Part shown: positions 17,374 to 25,502 of the stretch, piece after piece
Layout of the letters: each line of letters begins with the position of its first letter
How positions within the stretch are numbered: the stretch's first letter is position 1
Source: Oscillospiraceae bacterium
Lineage (GTDB): Bacteria > Bacillota > Clostridia > Oscillospirales > Ruminococcaceae
Assembly: GCA_017427265.1 (NCBI GenBank)
Contig: JAFRTG010000026.1
Location: forward strand, 32,651-96,650
Direction of reading: 5' to 3'
Length of the DNA stretch: 64,000 bases
Made by a program: the position numbers and the translations under genes
The notes under the pieces: generated by a model
The model's database searches: none
The model's input: the letters and a program-made list of their open reading frames with translations, nothing else
Told to the model about the DNA's origin: nothing

Positions 17374-17406
17374 ATGACGCACAAGACAACGGGAGGGATG
17401 TACAGA

Positions 17407-18195
17407 ATGGAACGGAAACCGGAGCGGTTCACGGCCGCGGTTGTCAGCGTTCTTTGTCTGACGTCGCTGGTGCTGATGCTCACTGCGGGCGAAAAGCCGC
17501 AGATCAGAGTCAGTGTCCGGGAACCCGCCGCGGAAACCGCAGTGACAGAACAGTCCCCGGCACCTGAAACAAGCAGAACGGAACGCAGCAGAAAAATACA
17601 AACAAAAAAGACGGCAGGGGAAACCGTGCCGTCAGATACAATCATAAAGGAAGATAAGGAAGTAACGGAATCACCGGTGCCGGATCGCAACCTCAATACT
17701 GCGGATGCAGCAGCATTGAAGCGCGTGCGCGGCATCGGTGATTCTTTGGCAGATGTAATTCTTGCCTACCGCGATGCGCACGGCGGCTTCCGCAGGAGAG
17801 CAGAGCTGCTCGAAATAGACGGCGTCGGCGCGGTACTGGCAGCACGCATTCTGGAAGAATTCGATATTCCCGGAGAGCTGCCGCCGGAGGAACCGCAGAA
17901 CGAGCCCGAACAGCAGCAGCTCCCGGAACAGGAAACAGAACAGCCTGCGGAATCGGAGCCGGAGCCGGCCGCGGAGCGCTTTGCACTGAATGCAGTCACG
18001 CGGGAGGAGCTGCTGCGCATTCCGGACATGACCGAAGCCCTTGCGGACGGAATCCTGCAGATGCGGGATCAGCTTGGCGGCTATGACAGCATCTATGAAC
18101 TGATGCTTGTTTCCGGGGTGACAGAACGGTACTTCCATGACGTCCTGCGGAACTGTCTGTATGCAGAGGCGGAAACGCTTTTGTCTGAGCCTTGA
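17407..18195 (+). CDS. Membrane-anchored helix-hairpin-helix (ComEA-like) protein
   Basis: 262 residues. An N-terminal hydrophobic segment (about 8-27, FTAAVVSVLCLTSLVLML) anchors or exports it. Two ComEA-type HhH units follow. The first starts at about residue 95 (LNTADAAALKRVRGIGDSLA, then a second hairpin IDGVGAVLAARIL). The second is at about 195-250 (LNAVTREELLRIPDMTEALA, then GVTERYF). They are separated by a Glu/Pro/Gln-rich linker. HhH pairs bind DNA without sequence specificity; ComEA does so in DNA uptake. No other competence genes are nearby. The ATG at 17407 has GGGAGGG 9 bases upstream. It begins 34 bases after the dpaA break. Function beyond DNA binding is inference. Confidence 0.75.
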   Translation: MERKPERFTAAVVSVLCLTSLVLMLTAGEKPQIRVSVREPAAETAVTEQSPAPETSRTERSRKIQTKKTAGETVPSDTIIKEDKEVTESPVPDRNLNTADAAALKRVRGIGDSLADVILAYRDAHGGFRRRAELLEIDGVGAVLAARILEEFDIPGELPPEEPQNEPEQQQLPEQETEQPAESEPEPAAERFALNAVTREELLRIPDMTEALADGILQMRDQLGGYDSIYELMLVSGVTERYFHDVLRNCLYAEAETLLSEP

Positions 18196-18198
18196 AAA

Positions 18199-18519
18199 TT
18201 ATTGCATCCGGGAATCAGCGGCGGGGTAAAAATCCTCGCCGCTGATTCTGCCGAACTGCCATGCATGGGCACGGGACTTTCTGGAAGCAGCTGCCCCGAC
18301 AGGCAGATCGCAGACCAGATGCAGCGAGGGATCCATCTCGCAGAGCTCCCCGATGCTGAGCACGATGGCTTCGTCCTCAGAATGGCTGCCGTCGCAGACA
18401 AATTCCCATGTGTTGTCATTGAAGTGGTGACAGACCAGCGTGATATCGGCGCCCTCCAGAACATGCGTGCAGGTCAGAACCAGCAGATCGGGGCGGTCGG
18501 TGAATGGATAATGCTTCAT
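18199..18519 (-). CDS. Conserved hypothetical protein, 106 aa
   Basis: Soluble protein with a compact Cys/His/Trp-rich core (LTCTHVLEGADITLVCHHFN, then WEFVCDGSHSEDEAIVLSI and DPSLHLVCDLP). Similar small proteins are common in Clostridia; there is a loose resemblance to DUF2185-type proteins but I cannot name the family with certainty. GGAGG lies 8 bases before the ATG at 18519, which makes expression likely. It converges on the HhH gene with a 3-base gap. No function assigned. Confidence 0.7.
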   Translation of the reverse strand: MKHYPFTDRPDLLVLTCTHVLEGADITLVCHHFNDNTWEFVCDGSHSEDEAIVLSIGELCEMDPSLHLVCDLPVGAAASRKSRAHAWQFGRISGEDFYPAADSRMQ

Positions 18520-18858
18520 AACAAGAACCTCCGAAAGTATTTGTAACTACTATCATACCGGAAAATGACAGAAATTGCAAGAGGAAAACCGTATTTTTGT
18601 GATGAAGCAGTGAAAAATGTGACGGTTGGCAAAAATAACGAATCAAAAAAGGGCGCAAAACACAGATATGGAAAATGAAATCAGCGAAAAAATCCCATTT
18701 TGTAAAGAAATGGGCCGGAAATGTAACCGAAATGTAATAAAGTCGCAAAAAATCATAAAAAAAGAGTGTCAAATCGCAAATAATGCACAAGAGAGCAAGA
18801 AGTGAGTTGACTAGAATGCACAAAACGTCCAAATAAGATGACGAAATAGTGATTGGCA
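18520..18858. other. AT-rich intergenic region
   Basis: About 340 bases, markedly AT-rich, upstream of the sugar transporter promoter and of the minus-strand hypothetical gene. A long minus-strand frame covers it but overlaps the better-supported gene 18199-18519 in another frame, so it is not called. Its AT-rich composition could host regulator binding, but no palindrome stands out. Confidence 0.45.
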
Positions 18859-18887
18859 TTGACTTTTCAAGGATTTTCGTGTATATT
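18859..18887 (+). promoter_or_regulatory. Promoter for the sugar ABC transporter, followed by a ~225-base leader
   Basis: TTGACT (18859-18864), a 17-base spacer and TATATT (18882-18887). The untranslated leader to 19118 is long and contains inverted GCTGCG/CGCAGC elements, so post-transcriptional control is possible; no known riboswitch class is recognised. Confidence 0.65.
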
Positions 18888-19117
18888 ACAAGTATGAAAA
18901 CGAGGGACGCACGCAGGCAGCGAAAGGAAGCCTGACACCGGACGCCGCCAGACTGCTGAACTTGTTTGGATGGAAGCTGACCTGAATGAAGGATGAAGGA
19001 CGCGCTTCCGTGCTGCGCAAAACGCAGCGAAAATTTACCCCGACAGATTCGGGCATATTTTTTCAAAGCTGCGAACGCAGCAAATTATTCGCAGCAAATT
19101 GAAGGAGGAAATTTCAA

Positions 19118-20563
19118 ATGAACAAGCTGAAGAAGTCTCTTGCTCTGGTTGCTACTCTGGCAATCGCTTCCACTGCATTCTATGCATGTGGCACTACTTC
19201 CACCCCGGCAGAAACTCAGGAGTCCCAGGAGTCTGTGACTGAAGAGTCCACCGAAGAGTCCGAGACCGAAGAGTCCGAGACCGAAGCGTCTGAGACTGAG
19301 GAGTCTAAGGAAGAAGCTGTTGCTGACATCGCTCTTCCGGAGACCGGCGACAAGCTGAGCATTCTCTGCTGGACACCTGATGATGTCACCAAGATGATCG
19401 AGCACTTCGAGAAGGCAAACCCGGATTACGCTGGCAAGTGCGAGTATGTCAACGTCGGTTCCAACGGCGGCGAGGCTCGTGAGGGCTATGCAAACTACTT
19501 CGCAGGCGGCGAGGATGTTGACCTCTTCGTTCTGGAAGCAGACTGGATTCTCGAGTACATCAACAATGATGAGTACACCGCTCCGCTGAGCGATCTGGGC
19601 TTCTCTGCTTCTGATTTCAGCGGCAATTACGCTTACACTGTTGCAATCGGCACCAACAACGACGGCGTTCTGAAGGGCGCTTCCTGGCAGGCAACTCCGG
19701 GCGGCTACGTCTACAGAACTGACCTCGCTGAGAAGTACCTCGGCGCAAAGACTCCGGAGGAGATGCAGGAGTTCGTTAAGGACTGGGCAACCTTCGAGGA
19801 GACCGCTGCAAAGGTTAAGAAGGATTCCGAAGGCAAGACTGCTCTCGTCGATACGCTCGGCGGTCTGTGGCAGGTTTGGCAGTACAACCGTTCCACCGGT
19901 TGGGCAAAGGACGATGCTCTGATCGTTGACGATTACTGCAAGGAATATGCTGAGACTGCTAAGAAGTACTGGACTGAAGGCTATGTCACGAAGGAAGACC
20001 AGTGGCAGGATGGCTGGTATGCAATCGGCCAGGATGATTCCACTCTCGGCTACTTCTTCTGCACATGGTGCCTCGGCGAAGGCTCTATGCTGAGCAACGC
20101 TGAAGGCGGCGAGGGTGGCTCCACCTACGGTAAGTACGCAATCACCGCTGGCCCGTCCGACTGGGCATGGGGCGGTTCTTGGCTGGCAGTTTCTCCGAAC
20201 TGCGACAACGGCCAGATGGCTCACGACTTTGTGAAGCACTTCACTGTTGATGAGGCTACCATGGAAGACTATGCTCTGTTCAAGGGCGAGTTCGTCAACA
20301 ACCCGACTGTTATGGAGAAGATCGTTAACGATAAGTCCAACAGCAACAAGCTCCTGGGCGGTCAGGATCAGTTCTCTGTTCTGTTCGAGTCCGCAAAGGG
20401 CATCAACATGGACGGCAAGATCACCCAGTACGATGCTCAGATCAAGGCTGCATTCAACGATGCTGTTACCAAGTATGCAAAGGGCGACTATGCTTCTTAT
20501 GATGACATGATCGCTGCATTCAAGAAGGAAGCTGCTAAGATCGAGGGTCTGACCGTCGAGTAA
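19118..20563 (+). CDS. Sugar ABC transporter substrate-binding lipoprotein (family 1)
   Basis: 481 residues. The signal peptide ends in a lipobox (STAFYAC, modified Cys about 25), followed by a Ser/Thr/Glu-rich linker of about 45 residues (repeats of ESETE and EESTEE) and a MalE-like domain from about residue 75 (DKLSILCWTPDDVTKMIEHF). AAGGAGG precedes the ATG. Codon use is strongly biased to GCT, GTT and AAG, unlike most neighbours, suggesting high expression. A stable hairpin after the gene and two permease genes follow. No ATPase gene is in the operon; these CUT1 systems often share an MsmK-type ATPase encoded elsewhere. The sugar is unknown, likely an oligosaccharide. Confidence 0.9.
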   Translation: MNKLKKSLALVATLAIASTAFYACGTTSTPAETQESQESVTEESTEESETEESETEASETEESKEEAVADIALPETGDKLSILCWTPDDVTKMIEHFEKANPDYAGKCEYVNVGSNGGEAREGYANYFAGGEDVDLFVLEADWILEYINNDEYTAPLSDLGFSASDFSGNYAYTVAIGTNNDGVLKGASWQATPGGYVYRTDLAEKYLGAKTPEEMQEFVKDWATFEETAAKVKKDSEGKTALVDTLGGLWQVWQYNRSTGWAKDDALIVDDYCKEYAETAKKYWTEGYVTKEDQWQDGWYAIGQDDSTLGYFFCTWCLGEGSMLSNAEGGEGGSTYGKYAITAGPSDWAWGGSWLAVSPNCDNGQMAHDFVKHFTVDEATMEDYALFKGEFVNNPTVMEKIVNDKSNSNKLLGGQDQFSVLFESAKGINMDGKITQYDAQIKAAFNDAVTKYAKGDYASYDDMIAAFKKEAAKIEGLTVE

Positions 20564-20632
20564 TTCAACTCAACGCTCAGGGTTCAGACATTTCCAAATT
20601 AAATAGATAATGCCTGAAAAATAGCATAATCG

Positions 20633-20672
20633 AATATTTGCCTATTGGGCTCCGGCCCAATAGGCGAATATT
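20633..20672 (+). terminator. Strong intercistronic hairpin after the binding-protein gene
   Basis: 18-bp inverted repeat around CCTATTGGGC tccg GCCCAATAGG (one mismatch), without a clear U tract. It probably acts as an attenuator or 3'-end stabiliser so that the binding protein is made in excess over the permeases. Confidence 0.7.
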
Positions 20673-20722
20673 ATATCTCGGTCTGTAAAATTCACTAATT
20701 TTTTCTTGAAAGGGTGTGCTGA

Positions 20723-21745
20723 ATGGCTACAGCTGCACAAAGACGGATCAAATCCGTCAGCTACGCGAAGTACGGCTATTTCTTCATCCTGCCGTTCTTT
20801 ATCGTGTACTTTATCTTTAGTCTCTGGCCGCTGCTGCAGACATTTGTCCTTGCATTCCATTCCAACGGTGCAAGAACGAATCTGACGTTTGTCGGTCTGG
20901 ACAACTTCAGGACAATTCTGGCAACTCCGGCCGAAAATGACTTCAAAGCAATGGGTATTCATGAGACTTTCTGGAAGTACATGAAGAACACGGTCATCAT
21001 CTGGGTCGGCAACTTCATTCCGCAGATTGCACTTTCGCTGCTGCTCGCAGTGTGGTTCACGGATCTGCGTGTCAAAATGCCCGGCAAAGGCTTCTTCAAG
21101 GTTGTGATGTATATGCCGAATATCATCACCGCTGCGTCCGTTGCCGGTCTGTTTCTGTCTCTTTTCGGTAATTCCTCTTACAGCGTCATCAATACGCTGC
21201 GCGGACCGGATGTCGAGCCGCTCAAGATTATTACCGATATGTGGCAATCGCGTGTCCTCGTTATGTTCATCCAGGTCTGGATGTGGTTCGGCAATACCAT
21301 GATCATGCTGATGTCCGGTATTCAGGGTATCAACGAGTCGCTGTTTGAAGCGGCTGAGATCGACGGCGCCAACACGCATCAGACATTCTGGCGTATTACA
21401 TTCCCGCTGCTGAAAACAATCATGGTCTATACGCTGCTGACCTCTATGATCGGCGGTCTGCAGATGTTCGATATTCCGTACATGCTCCATACGGGCAATG
21501 TCATCAACGAGCATATTGCAACGGTGGCCGTGTTTGTTTATGAAATGTTCCACAAGAACTTCGCAAAGCCTTCCTTTGGCTATTCCGCAGCTGCTTCTGT
21601 GATTCTGTTTGTCATCACCTCCATCCTCGGCGCACTCGTCTTCTGGGTGCAGCGCGATAAGGATGCGATGGAGAAGGCAAAGAAGCGCAGACAGGCGATT
21701 AAGGAAGCCAAGCGCAAAGCGAAAGGAGGCGGATTCAGCATATGA
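20723..21745 (+). CDS. Sugar ABC transporter permease 1 (MalF-like)
   Basis: 340 residues with six or more membrane segments and the permease EAA loop (ESLFEAAEIDGANTHQTFWR, then FPLLKTIMVYTLL). The basic C-terminus (KKRRQAIKEAKRKAK) is cytoplasmic. It follows the binding-protein gene after the hairpin and overlaps the next permease by 4 bases (ATGA). It forms the transmembrane channel with the second permease. Confidence 0.92.
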   Translation: MATAAQRRIKSVSYAKYGYFFILPFFIVYFIFSLWPLLQTFVLAFHSNGARTNLTFVGLDNFRTILATPAENDFKAMGIHETFWKYMKNTVIIWVGNFIPQIALSLLLAVWFTDLRVKMPGKGFFKVVMYMPNIITAASVAGLFLSLFGNSSYSVINTLRGPDVEPLKIITDMWQSRVLVMFIQVWMWFGNTMIMLMSGIQGINESLFEAAEIDGANTHQTFWRITFPLLKTIMVYTLLTSMIGGLQMFDIPYMLHTGNVINEHIATVAVFVYEMFHKNFAKPSFGYSAAASVILFVITSILGALVFWVQRDKDAMEKAKKRRQAIKEAKRKAKGGGFSI

Positions 21746-22635
21746 GCAAGAAAATTACTTATGATGACGGCAAGGGTGGCTATCAGGGAAAGCTGATTTT
21801 CAAATCGTCCCTGATTTACATCGCGCTGATTATCCTGACCTTGATCTGTCTGGTTCCGATCCTGATCCTGGTTGTCAACGCAACCCGTCTGCATAATGAT
21901 ATTATCGGTCATGTGTCGCTGATTCCGAGCACACATCTCTTTGATAACCTGAGAACCCTCAAGGAAAACAGACTGTACAACGTCTTCTTCGATCCGGTTG
22001 TCGGTATGCGCAACTCGCTGATCGTTGCGGGCTGCTGCTGTGCTCTGACCGTATTCTTCTCCGGTCTGACCGCTTACGGTCTGGTCGTTTACGACTTTAA
22101 GCTGAAAGGACCGGCTTTCGTTTTCATCCTCGCAGTTATGATGGTTCCGACGCAGGTCACTGCCGTTGGTTTCATGAACCTGTTGATTAAGATGAATCTT
22201 CTGGACAGCTATATTCCGCTGATTGTTCCGTCGATTGCAGCACCTGCGATCGTGTTCTTCATGCGTCAGTATATGCTTTCCTCGTTCCCGCTTGACATCA
22301 TTGAGGCTGCCCGTATCGACGGCTCCAATGAGTTCCGTACCTTCCTGACCATTTCCATCCCGATGATGAAGCCGGCATTTGCCGTTCAGGCAATTTTCTG
22401 CTTCATTCAGAAGTGGAATGACTACTACAACCAGTCCATCGTGCTCGTCTCCGGTAAGAAGAACCAGCTGACCATGCCGATGATGGTGCAGAAGGTTATC
22501 GCAATCGACCGAAATGCTGATTTCGGCGCAAACTACGCTGCAATCTTCCTTTCGATCATTCCGGTTGTCGTCATTTATATCGTTCTCTCGAAGTTCATCA
22601 TCGGCGGCGTTGCTGCCGGCGGTGTCAAGGAGTAA
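21742..22635 (+). CDS. Sugar ABC transporter permease 2 (MalG-like)
   Basis: 297 residues, six membrane segments, with the EAA loop (PLDIIEAARIDGSNEFRTFL) that docks the ATPase, and the family C-terminus (FIIGGVAAGGVKE). Overlaps permease 1 by 4 bases and ends before a terminator. The ATPase partner is not encoded here. Confidence 0.92.
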   Translation: MSKKITYDDGKGGYQGKLIFKSSLIYIALIILTLICLVPILILVVNATRLHNDIIGHVSLIPSTHLFDNLRTLKENRLYNVFFDPVVGMRNSLIVAGCCCALTVFFSGLTAYGLVVYDFKLKGPAFVFILAVMMVPTQVTAVGFMNLLIKMNLLDSYIPLIVPSIAAPAIVFFMRQYMLSSFPLDIIEAARIDGSNEFRTFLTISIPMMKPAFAVQAIFCFIQKWNDYYNQSIVLVSGKKNQLTMPMMVQKVIAIDRNADFGANYAAIFLSIIPVVVIYIVLSKFIIGGVAAGGVKE

Positions 22636-22655
22636 TCCGGCGACATGAAAATCAA

Positions 22656-22687
22656 AAGCACAGTGTCGTGAGGCACTGTGCTTTTTT
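22656..22687 (+). terminator. Terminator of the sugar transporter operon
   Basis: 10-bp stem AAGCACAGTG / CACTGTGCTT running into a run of six T. Confidence 0.88.
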
Positions 22688-22703
22688 GTATCAGGAGACT
22701 TGC

Positions 22704-23435
22704 ATGAGAAATGATTTTTCCGCAGCGCTTGCTGCCGCAGAGCGTGATATGGGCGGGCGCGGCATCGGCACGCTCGGTGAGAAAACGCTGCATCTCACAC
22801 TGAAATATTACGTTGCGCCGGATCCCGAAACGCATGAGCGTCCGCTTGGAAGGTTCATTGCAGATGCAGTCACAGAGGACGGCGTCTTTGAGATTCAGAC
22901 GCGCGGACTTGCCCGCCTGAAACCCAAGCTCGATGAGTTTCTGCCGCTCTGCCCGGTGACGGTTGTTTTCCCGGTTATCACACAGAAGCAGCTTTACCGC
23001 GTGGACGAATCCGGGACGGTCATCTCGGAGCGGAAATCGCCGAAGCACGAGTCGGTTTATACCGCGATGCGCGAGATCTATGCGCTGCGGGATTATCAGG
23101 CGCGGCCGTGATTTCGGGTTCTTCTCTGCCTGATTGAGCTTGCAGAATATTCGATCGTGCACGGCAGCTCCCGGCGCGAGAAGCTCGACCGGGTACCGCT
23201 TGCACTGCAGGATGCCATGATACTGGAATCCGAAGCAGATTATGCGGCTTTCCTGCCGGAAGATCTTCCGGAGCCGATTACGTCACCGGCGCTTGCAAAG
23301 GCGGTTCATACAACAGAGCTCTGCGCGAGACTGTATCTGAATCTGCTCGGAAAGATGAGCGTTCTTGCCGAAAGCGGCCGGATCGGCAGATATAAGGGCT
23401 GGAAGCGGACTGTCTTGTGCGGCATCCGGGGTTGA
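22704..23435 (+). pseudogene. Conserved Clostridia protein interrupted by an in-frame TGA
   Basis: Two open stretches lie in the same frame on either side of a single TGA at 23109-23111. The first (from ATG 22704, CAGGAGA upstream) contains GEKTLHLTLKYYVAPDPETH, GRFIADAVTEDGVFEIQTRG and SPKHESVYTAMREIYALRD. The second continues without a gap as FRVLLCLIELAEYSIVHG, REKLDRVPLALQDA and LPEDLPEPITSPALAKAV, then ends at 23435. Together they match the layout of a roughly 245-residue protein family of unknown function in Clostridia that I remember as ending in an HTH-like region. The stop truncates it after 135 codons. A point mutation (CGA or TGG to TGA) is the simplest cause. The 3' end lies next to the dpaA junction. 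Confidence 0.65.
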
Positions 23436-23580
23436 CTTTGAAGCAGCTTCGGAGATCGGCGTGCAGGTGATCTGGGCGCTCTCGCTGCCCGGCAAGACGG
23501 CACCTGTTTCCGCCGGAAAGATTGTTGCGCAGACCGTCGAGGAGCTTCTCGCTGCAGGGGACGGTGATGCAGATGACTGA
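23428..23580 (+). pseudogene. dpaA (spoVFA) C-terminal fragment
   Basis: The frame GVDFEAASEIGVQVIWALSL, then PGKTAPVSAGKIVAQTVEEL and a short tail to the TGA at 23578 matches the last ~50 residues of DpaA (B. subtilis: TDFKYAEKQGIKALLAPGLP, then GIVAPKTAGQIL). It continues exactly from the fragment ending at 17373. It overlaps the start of dpaB, the normal dpaA-dpaB arrangement, showing this is the original locus. Confidence 0.75.
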
Positions 23581-24208
23581 CCTTTCCGGAATTCGGCTGG
23601 GATTCGCGCTGTGCGGATCGTTCTGCAACGCGGCGCGTGCGCTGGAGGCTGCAAAGGCCTGTGCGGATGCCGGCGCGGAAATATTGCCGGTTGTCTCCGA
23701 GCATTTTGCCGGTATGGAGACGAGGTTCGGAACGCCGGAGGATTTTCTGGCGCCGCTGCGGACACTCGGCGGCGGGCGGCTGATTGCTTCGATTCCGGAG
23801 GCGGAACCGATCGGCCCGAAGAATCTGACGGATGTGCTCGCAGTCTGCCCGTGTACCGGGAATCTGCTTGCCAAGCTCTCCGCAGGCATCACGGACGGCA
23901 CGGTTCCGATGGCGGTCAAGTCGCATCTGCGCGGCGGAAAGCCGGTCGTGCTCTGCATTGCAACGAATGACGGCCTTTCGGCTTCGGCGCGGAACATCGG
24001 TGACCTGCTGAACCGCCGGCATTATTATTTTGTGCCGTTCGGGCAGGATGATCCGGAAAAGAAGCCGACCTCGCTGGTCGCAGATTTCTCTGCGCTGCCG
24101 GAGACTATTGCCGCTGCCGTTCGCGGCGTGCAGCTGCAGCCGGTGTTAAAGGTATCGCTGCGCGATGATGATAAATGGGCTCCGCCCCAACCCGCCAAAG
24201 GCTCTTGA
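23567..24208 (+). CDS. dpaB: Dipicolinate synthase subunit B (flavoprotein-like)
   Basis: 213 residues. It matches SpoVFB/DpaB along its length: LSGIRLGFALCGSFC at the N-terminus, EILPVVSEHFAG and TRFGTPEDF, GPKNLTDVLAVCPCTGNLLA, AKLSAGITDGTVPMAVKSHL, GGKPVVLCIATNDGLS and YYFVPFGQDDPEKKPTSLVA. With DpaA it makes dipicolinic acid in the mother cell during sporulation. The ATG at 23567 has AGGGGA upstream and overlaps the dpaA fragment's stop. The last ~18 residues (after LQPVLKV) are encoded by a copy of the intergenic repeat family, so the original end has probably been replaced. With dpaA broken, the pathway should be inactive unless the segment can be removed or a second dpaA exists. Confidence 0.88.
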   Translation: MQMTDLSGIRLGFALCGSFCNAARALEAAKACADAGAEILPVVSEHFAGMETRFGTPEDFLAPLRTLGGGRLIASIPEAEPIGPKNLTDVLAVCPCTGNLLAKLSAGITDGTVPMAVKSHLRGGKPVVLCIATNDGLSASARNIGDLLNRRHYYFVPFGQDDPEKKPTSLVADFSALPETIAAAVRGVQLQPVLKVSLRDDDKWAPPQPAKGS

Positions 24209-24359
24209 TTTACAAAAAAGGCGCCGATTTTGCATCGGCGCCTCTGTTTGTCGATACTGATGTATCTTCGATGGATTGATCATGGGCTCTTTCTCCCGCT
24301 TCGCTATGAGTTTGCGGGCAAAGCCCTCATTATAAATCATCGCGCAGCGATACCGCTGT
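24150..24359. repeat. Intergenic repeat family, inverted pair (copy B)
   Basis: 24150-24205 matches the reverse complement of the right end of the full repeats (GGTATCGCT, CGATGA, ATGGGCTCCGCCC, CCCGCCAAAGG). After a hairpin at 24219-24243, 24245-24357 matches the forward repeat in degenerate form (TTTGTCGATA, GGGCTC, CTCCCGCTT, AGCCCTCATTATAAATCATC, AGCGATACC). The first part lies inside the 3' end of dpaB, and the second ends at the stop codon of the convergent rpoD gene. Confidence 0.65.
24219..24243. terminator. Bidirectional terminator between dpaB and rpoD
   Basis: 10-bp GC-rich stem AGGCGCCGAT / ATCGGCGCCT with a 5-base loop and A6 on the left side. Confidence 0.75.
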
Positions 24360-25436
24360 TCAGTGTTCGAGGTAATCGCGGACTTTTTTGCTTCTGCTGG
24401 GGTGACGGAGCTTCCGGAGCGCCTTGGCTTCGATCTGGCGGATACGCTCGCGCGTGACATTGAACGCCTTGCCGACATCTTCAAGCGTCTTGGGCGGCTC
24501 GTTGTCAAGGCCGTAGCGCATCCGGAGCACATCGGCCTCACGGGGCGTCAGCGTAGAGAGCACCTCGTTCAGCTGCTCCTTGAGCATGGTGTTGTTCGCA
24601 GCGTCGTTCGGAGACTGCGCGTGGTTATCCGGGATAAAGTCGCCGAGGTGGCTGTCCTCCTCCTCACCGATCGGCGTTTCGAGCGAGACAGGCTCCTGCG
24701 CGATCCGCATGACCTCGCGTACCTTGTCGATCGGCATATCGAGGTAATCGGCAATTTCCTCCTCGGAGGGATCGCGGCCGTTGAGGTGCAGCAGCTGGCT
24801 GGAAGCCTTTTTCACGCGCGTGATCGTTTCAACCATATGTACCGGGATGCGGATGGTTCTGGCCTGATCTGCGATCGCACGGGTGATGGACTGCCGGATC
24901 CACCATGTTGCGTAGGTCGAGAACTTGAAGCCCTTGGTATAGTCGAACTTGTCCACGGCCTTGAGCAGACCCATGTTGCCCTCCTGAATGAGGTCAAGGA
25001 ACTGCATACCGCGGCCGACGTATTTCTTTGCAATGCTGACGACCAGACGGAGATTCGCTTCGGAAAGGCGGTTCTTTGCAGCCTGATCGTTCGGGTTATC
25101 TGCAAGGCGCTTTGCCAGATCGGTTTCCTCCTCCGGCGTCAGCAGCGGGACGCGGCCGATTTCTTTCAGATAGATTTTGACCGGATCGTCCGGAGAAGCG
25201 CCGCCTTCGAGCGACATGGCGTCCTCCTCTGCGAGCCGGGTCTCGATATCGTCGTCGAGCAGTTCTTCCTCTGCAAGCTCCAGGTTCAGCAGATTGCACT
25301 GTTCATAAAACAGGCTGATCTCCTCGTCAGTGAACTCCAGCTCCGAGAACGCAGTATCCAGCTCATTCTGCGGAAGCTTTCCGCTCATTTTGATCCGTTC
25401 GAGGAGCTGCTCAACTTTCTGATTATCTGTTGCCAT
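24360..25436 (-). CDS. rpoD: Primary-type sigma factor RpoD, second tandem copy
   Basis: 358 residues with all group-1 regions: 1.2 ([20 protein letters not shown]), 2.1-2.4 ([60 protein letters not shown]), region 3, and 4.2 ([18 protein letters not shown]). The first ~75 residues are acidic region-1.1-like. It lies 66 bases after a very similar sigma gene on the same strand, with its own GGGAGG. Both copies have a full region 2.4 and an identical 4.2 recognition helix, so they should read the same promoter class. They differ mainly in region 1, the 3.0-3.1 spacer and the last residues ([14 protein letters not shown] here). Either may be the housekeeping factor. Confidence 0.9.
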   Translation of the reverse strand: MATDNQKVEQLLERIKMSGKLPQNELDTAFSELEFTDEEISLFYEQCNLLNLELAEEELLDDDIETRLAEEDAMSLEGGASPDDPVKIYLKEIGRVPLLTPEEETDLAKRLADNPNDQAAKNRLSEANLRLVVSIAKKYVGRGMQFLDLIQEGNMGLLKAVDKFDYTKGFKFSTYATWWIRQSITRAIADQARTIRIPVHMVETITRVKKASSQLLHLNGRDPSEEEIADYLDMPIDKVREVMRIAQEPVSLETPIGEEEDSHLGDFIPDNHAQSPNDAANNTMLKEQLNEVLSTLTPREADVLRMRYGLDNEPPKTLEDVGKAFNVTRERIRQIEAKALRKLRHPSRSKKVRDYLEH

Positions 25437-25502
25437 TTTTGTATTTTCCTCCCTTGGTTTACCCGTATGCGCACATATTACGCGGAAATTCCGTCATGCC
25501 GT

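Larger units (their letters stand above)
17374..23431. other. 6,058-bp segment separating the two dpaA fragments
   Basis: Removing 17374-23431 joins the two fragments in frame as ..ggc-ggg-gtt-gac.., giving SKPGGVDFEAA, the expected family sequence. The pentamer CGGGG is present at both ends (17369-17373 and 23427-23431), like a short target duplication or recombination core. The segment holds the HhH gene, a convergent hypothetical gene, the sugar ABC transporter and a stop-interrupted gene. It holds no recognisable recombinase or transposase, so how it arrived is unknown. Confidence 0.6.

Noticed and set aside
18416-19066. Long minus-strand open frame of 216 codons
   Set aside because: It overlaps the well-supported 106-aa gene (GGAGG, good composition) in another frame, runs through very AT-rich promoter and leader DNA, and has no ribosome site.
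23109-23111. TGA read as selenocysteine or other recoding
   Set aside because: No SECIS-like hairpin follows, and the protein family has no known selenocysteine. A nonsense mutation is simpler.
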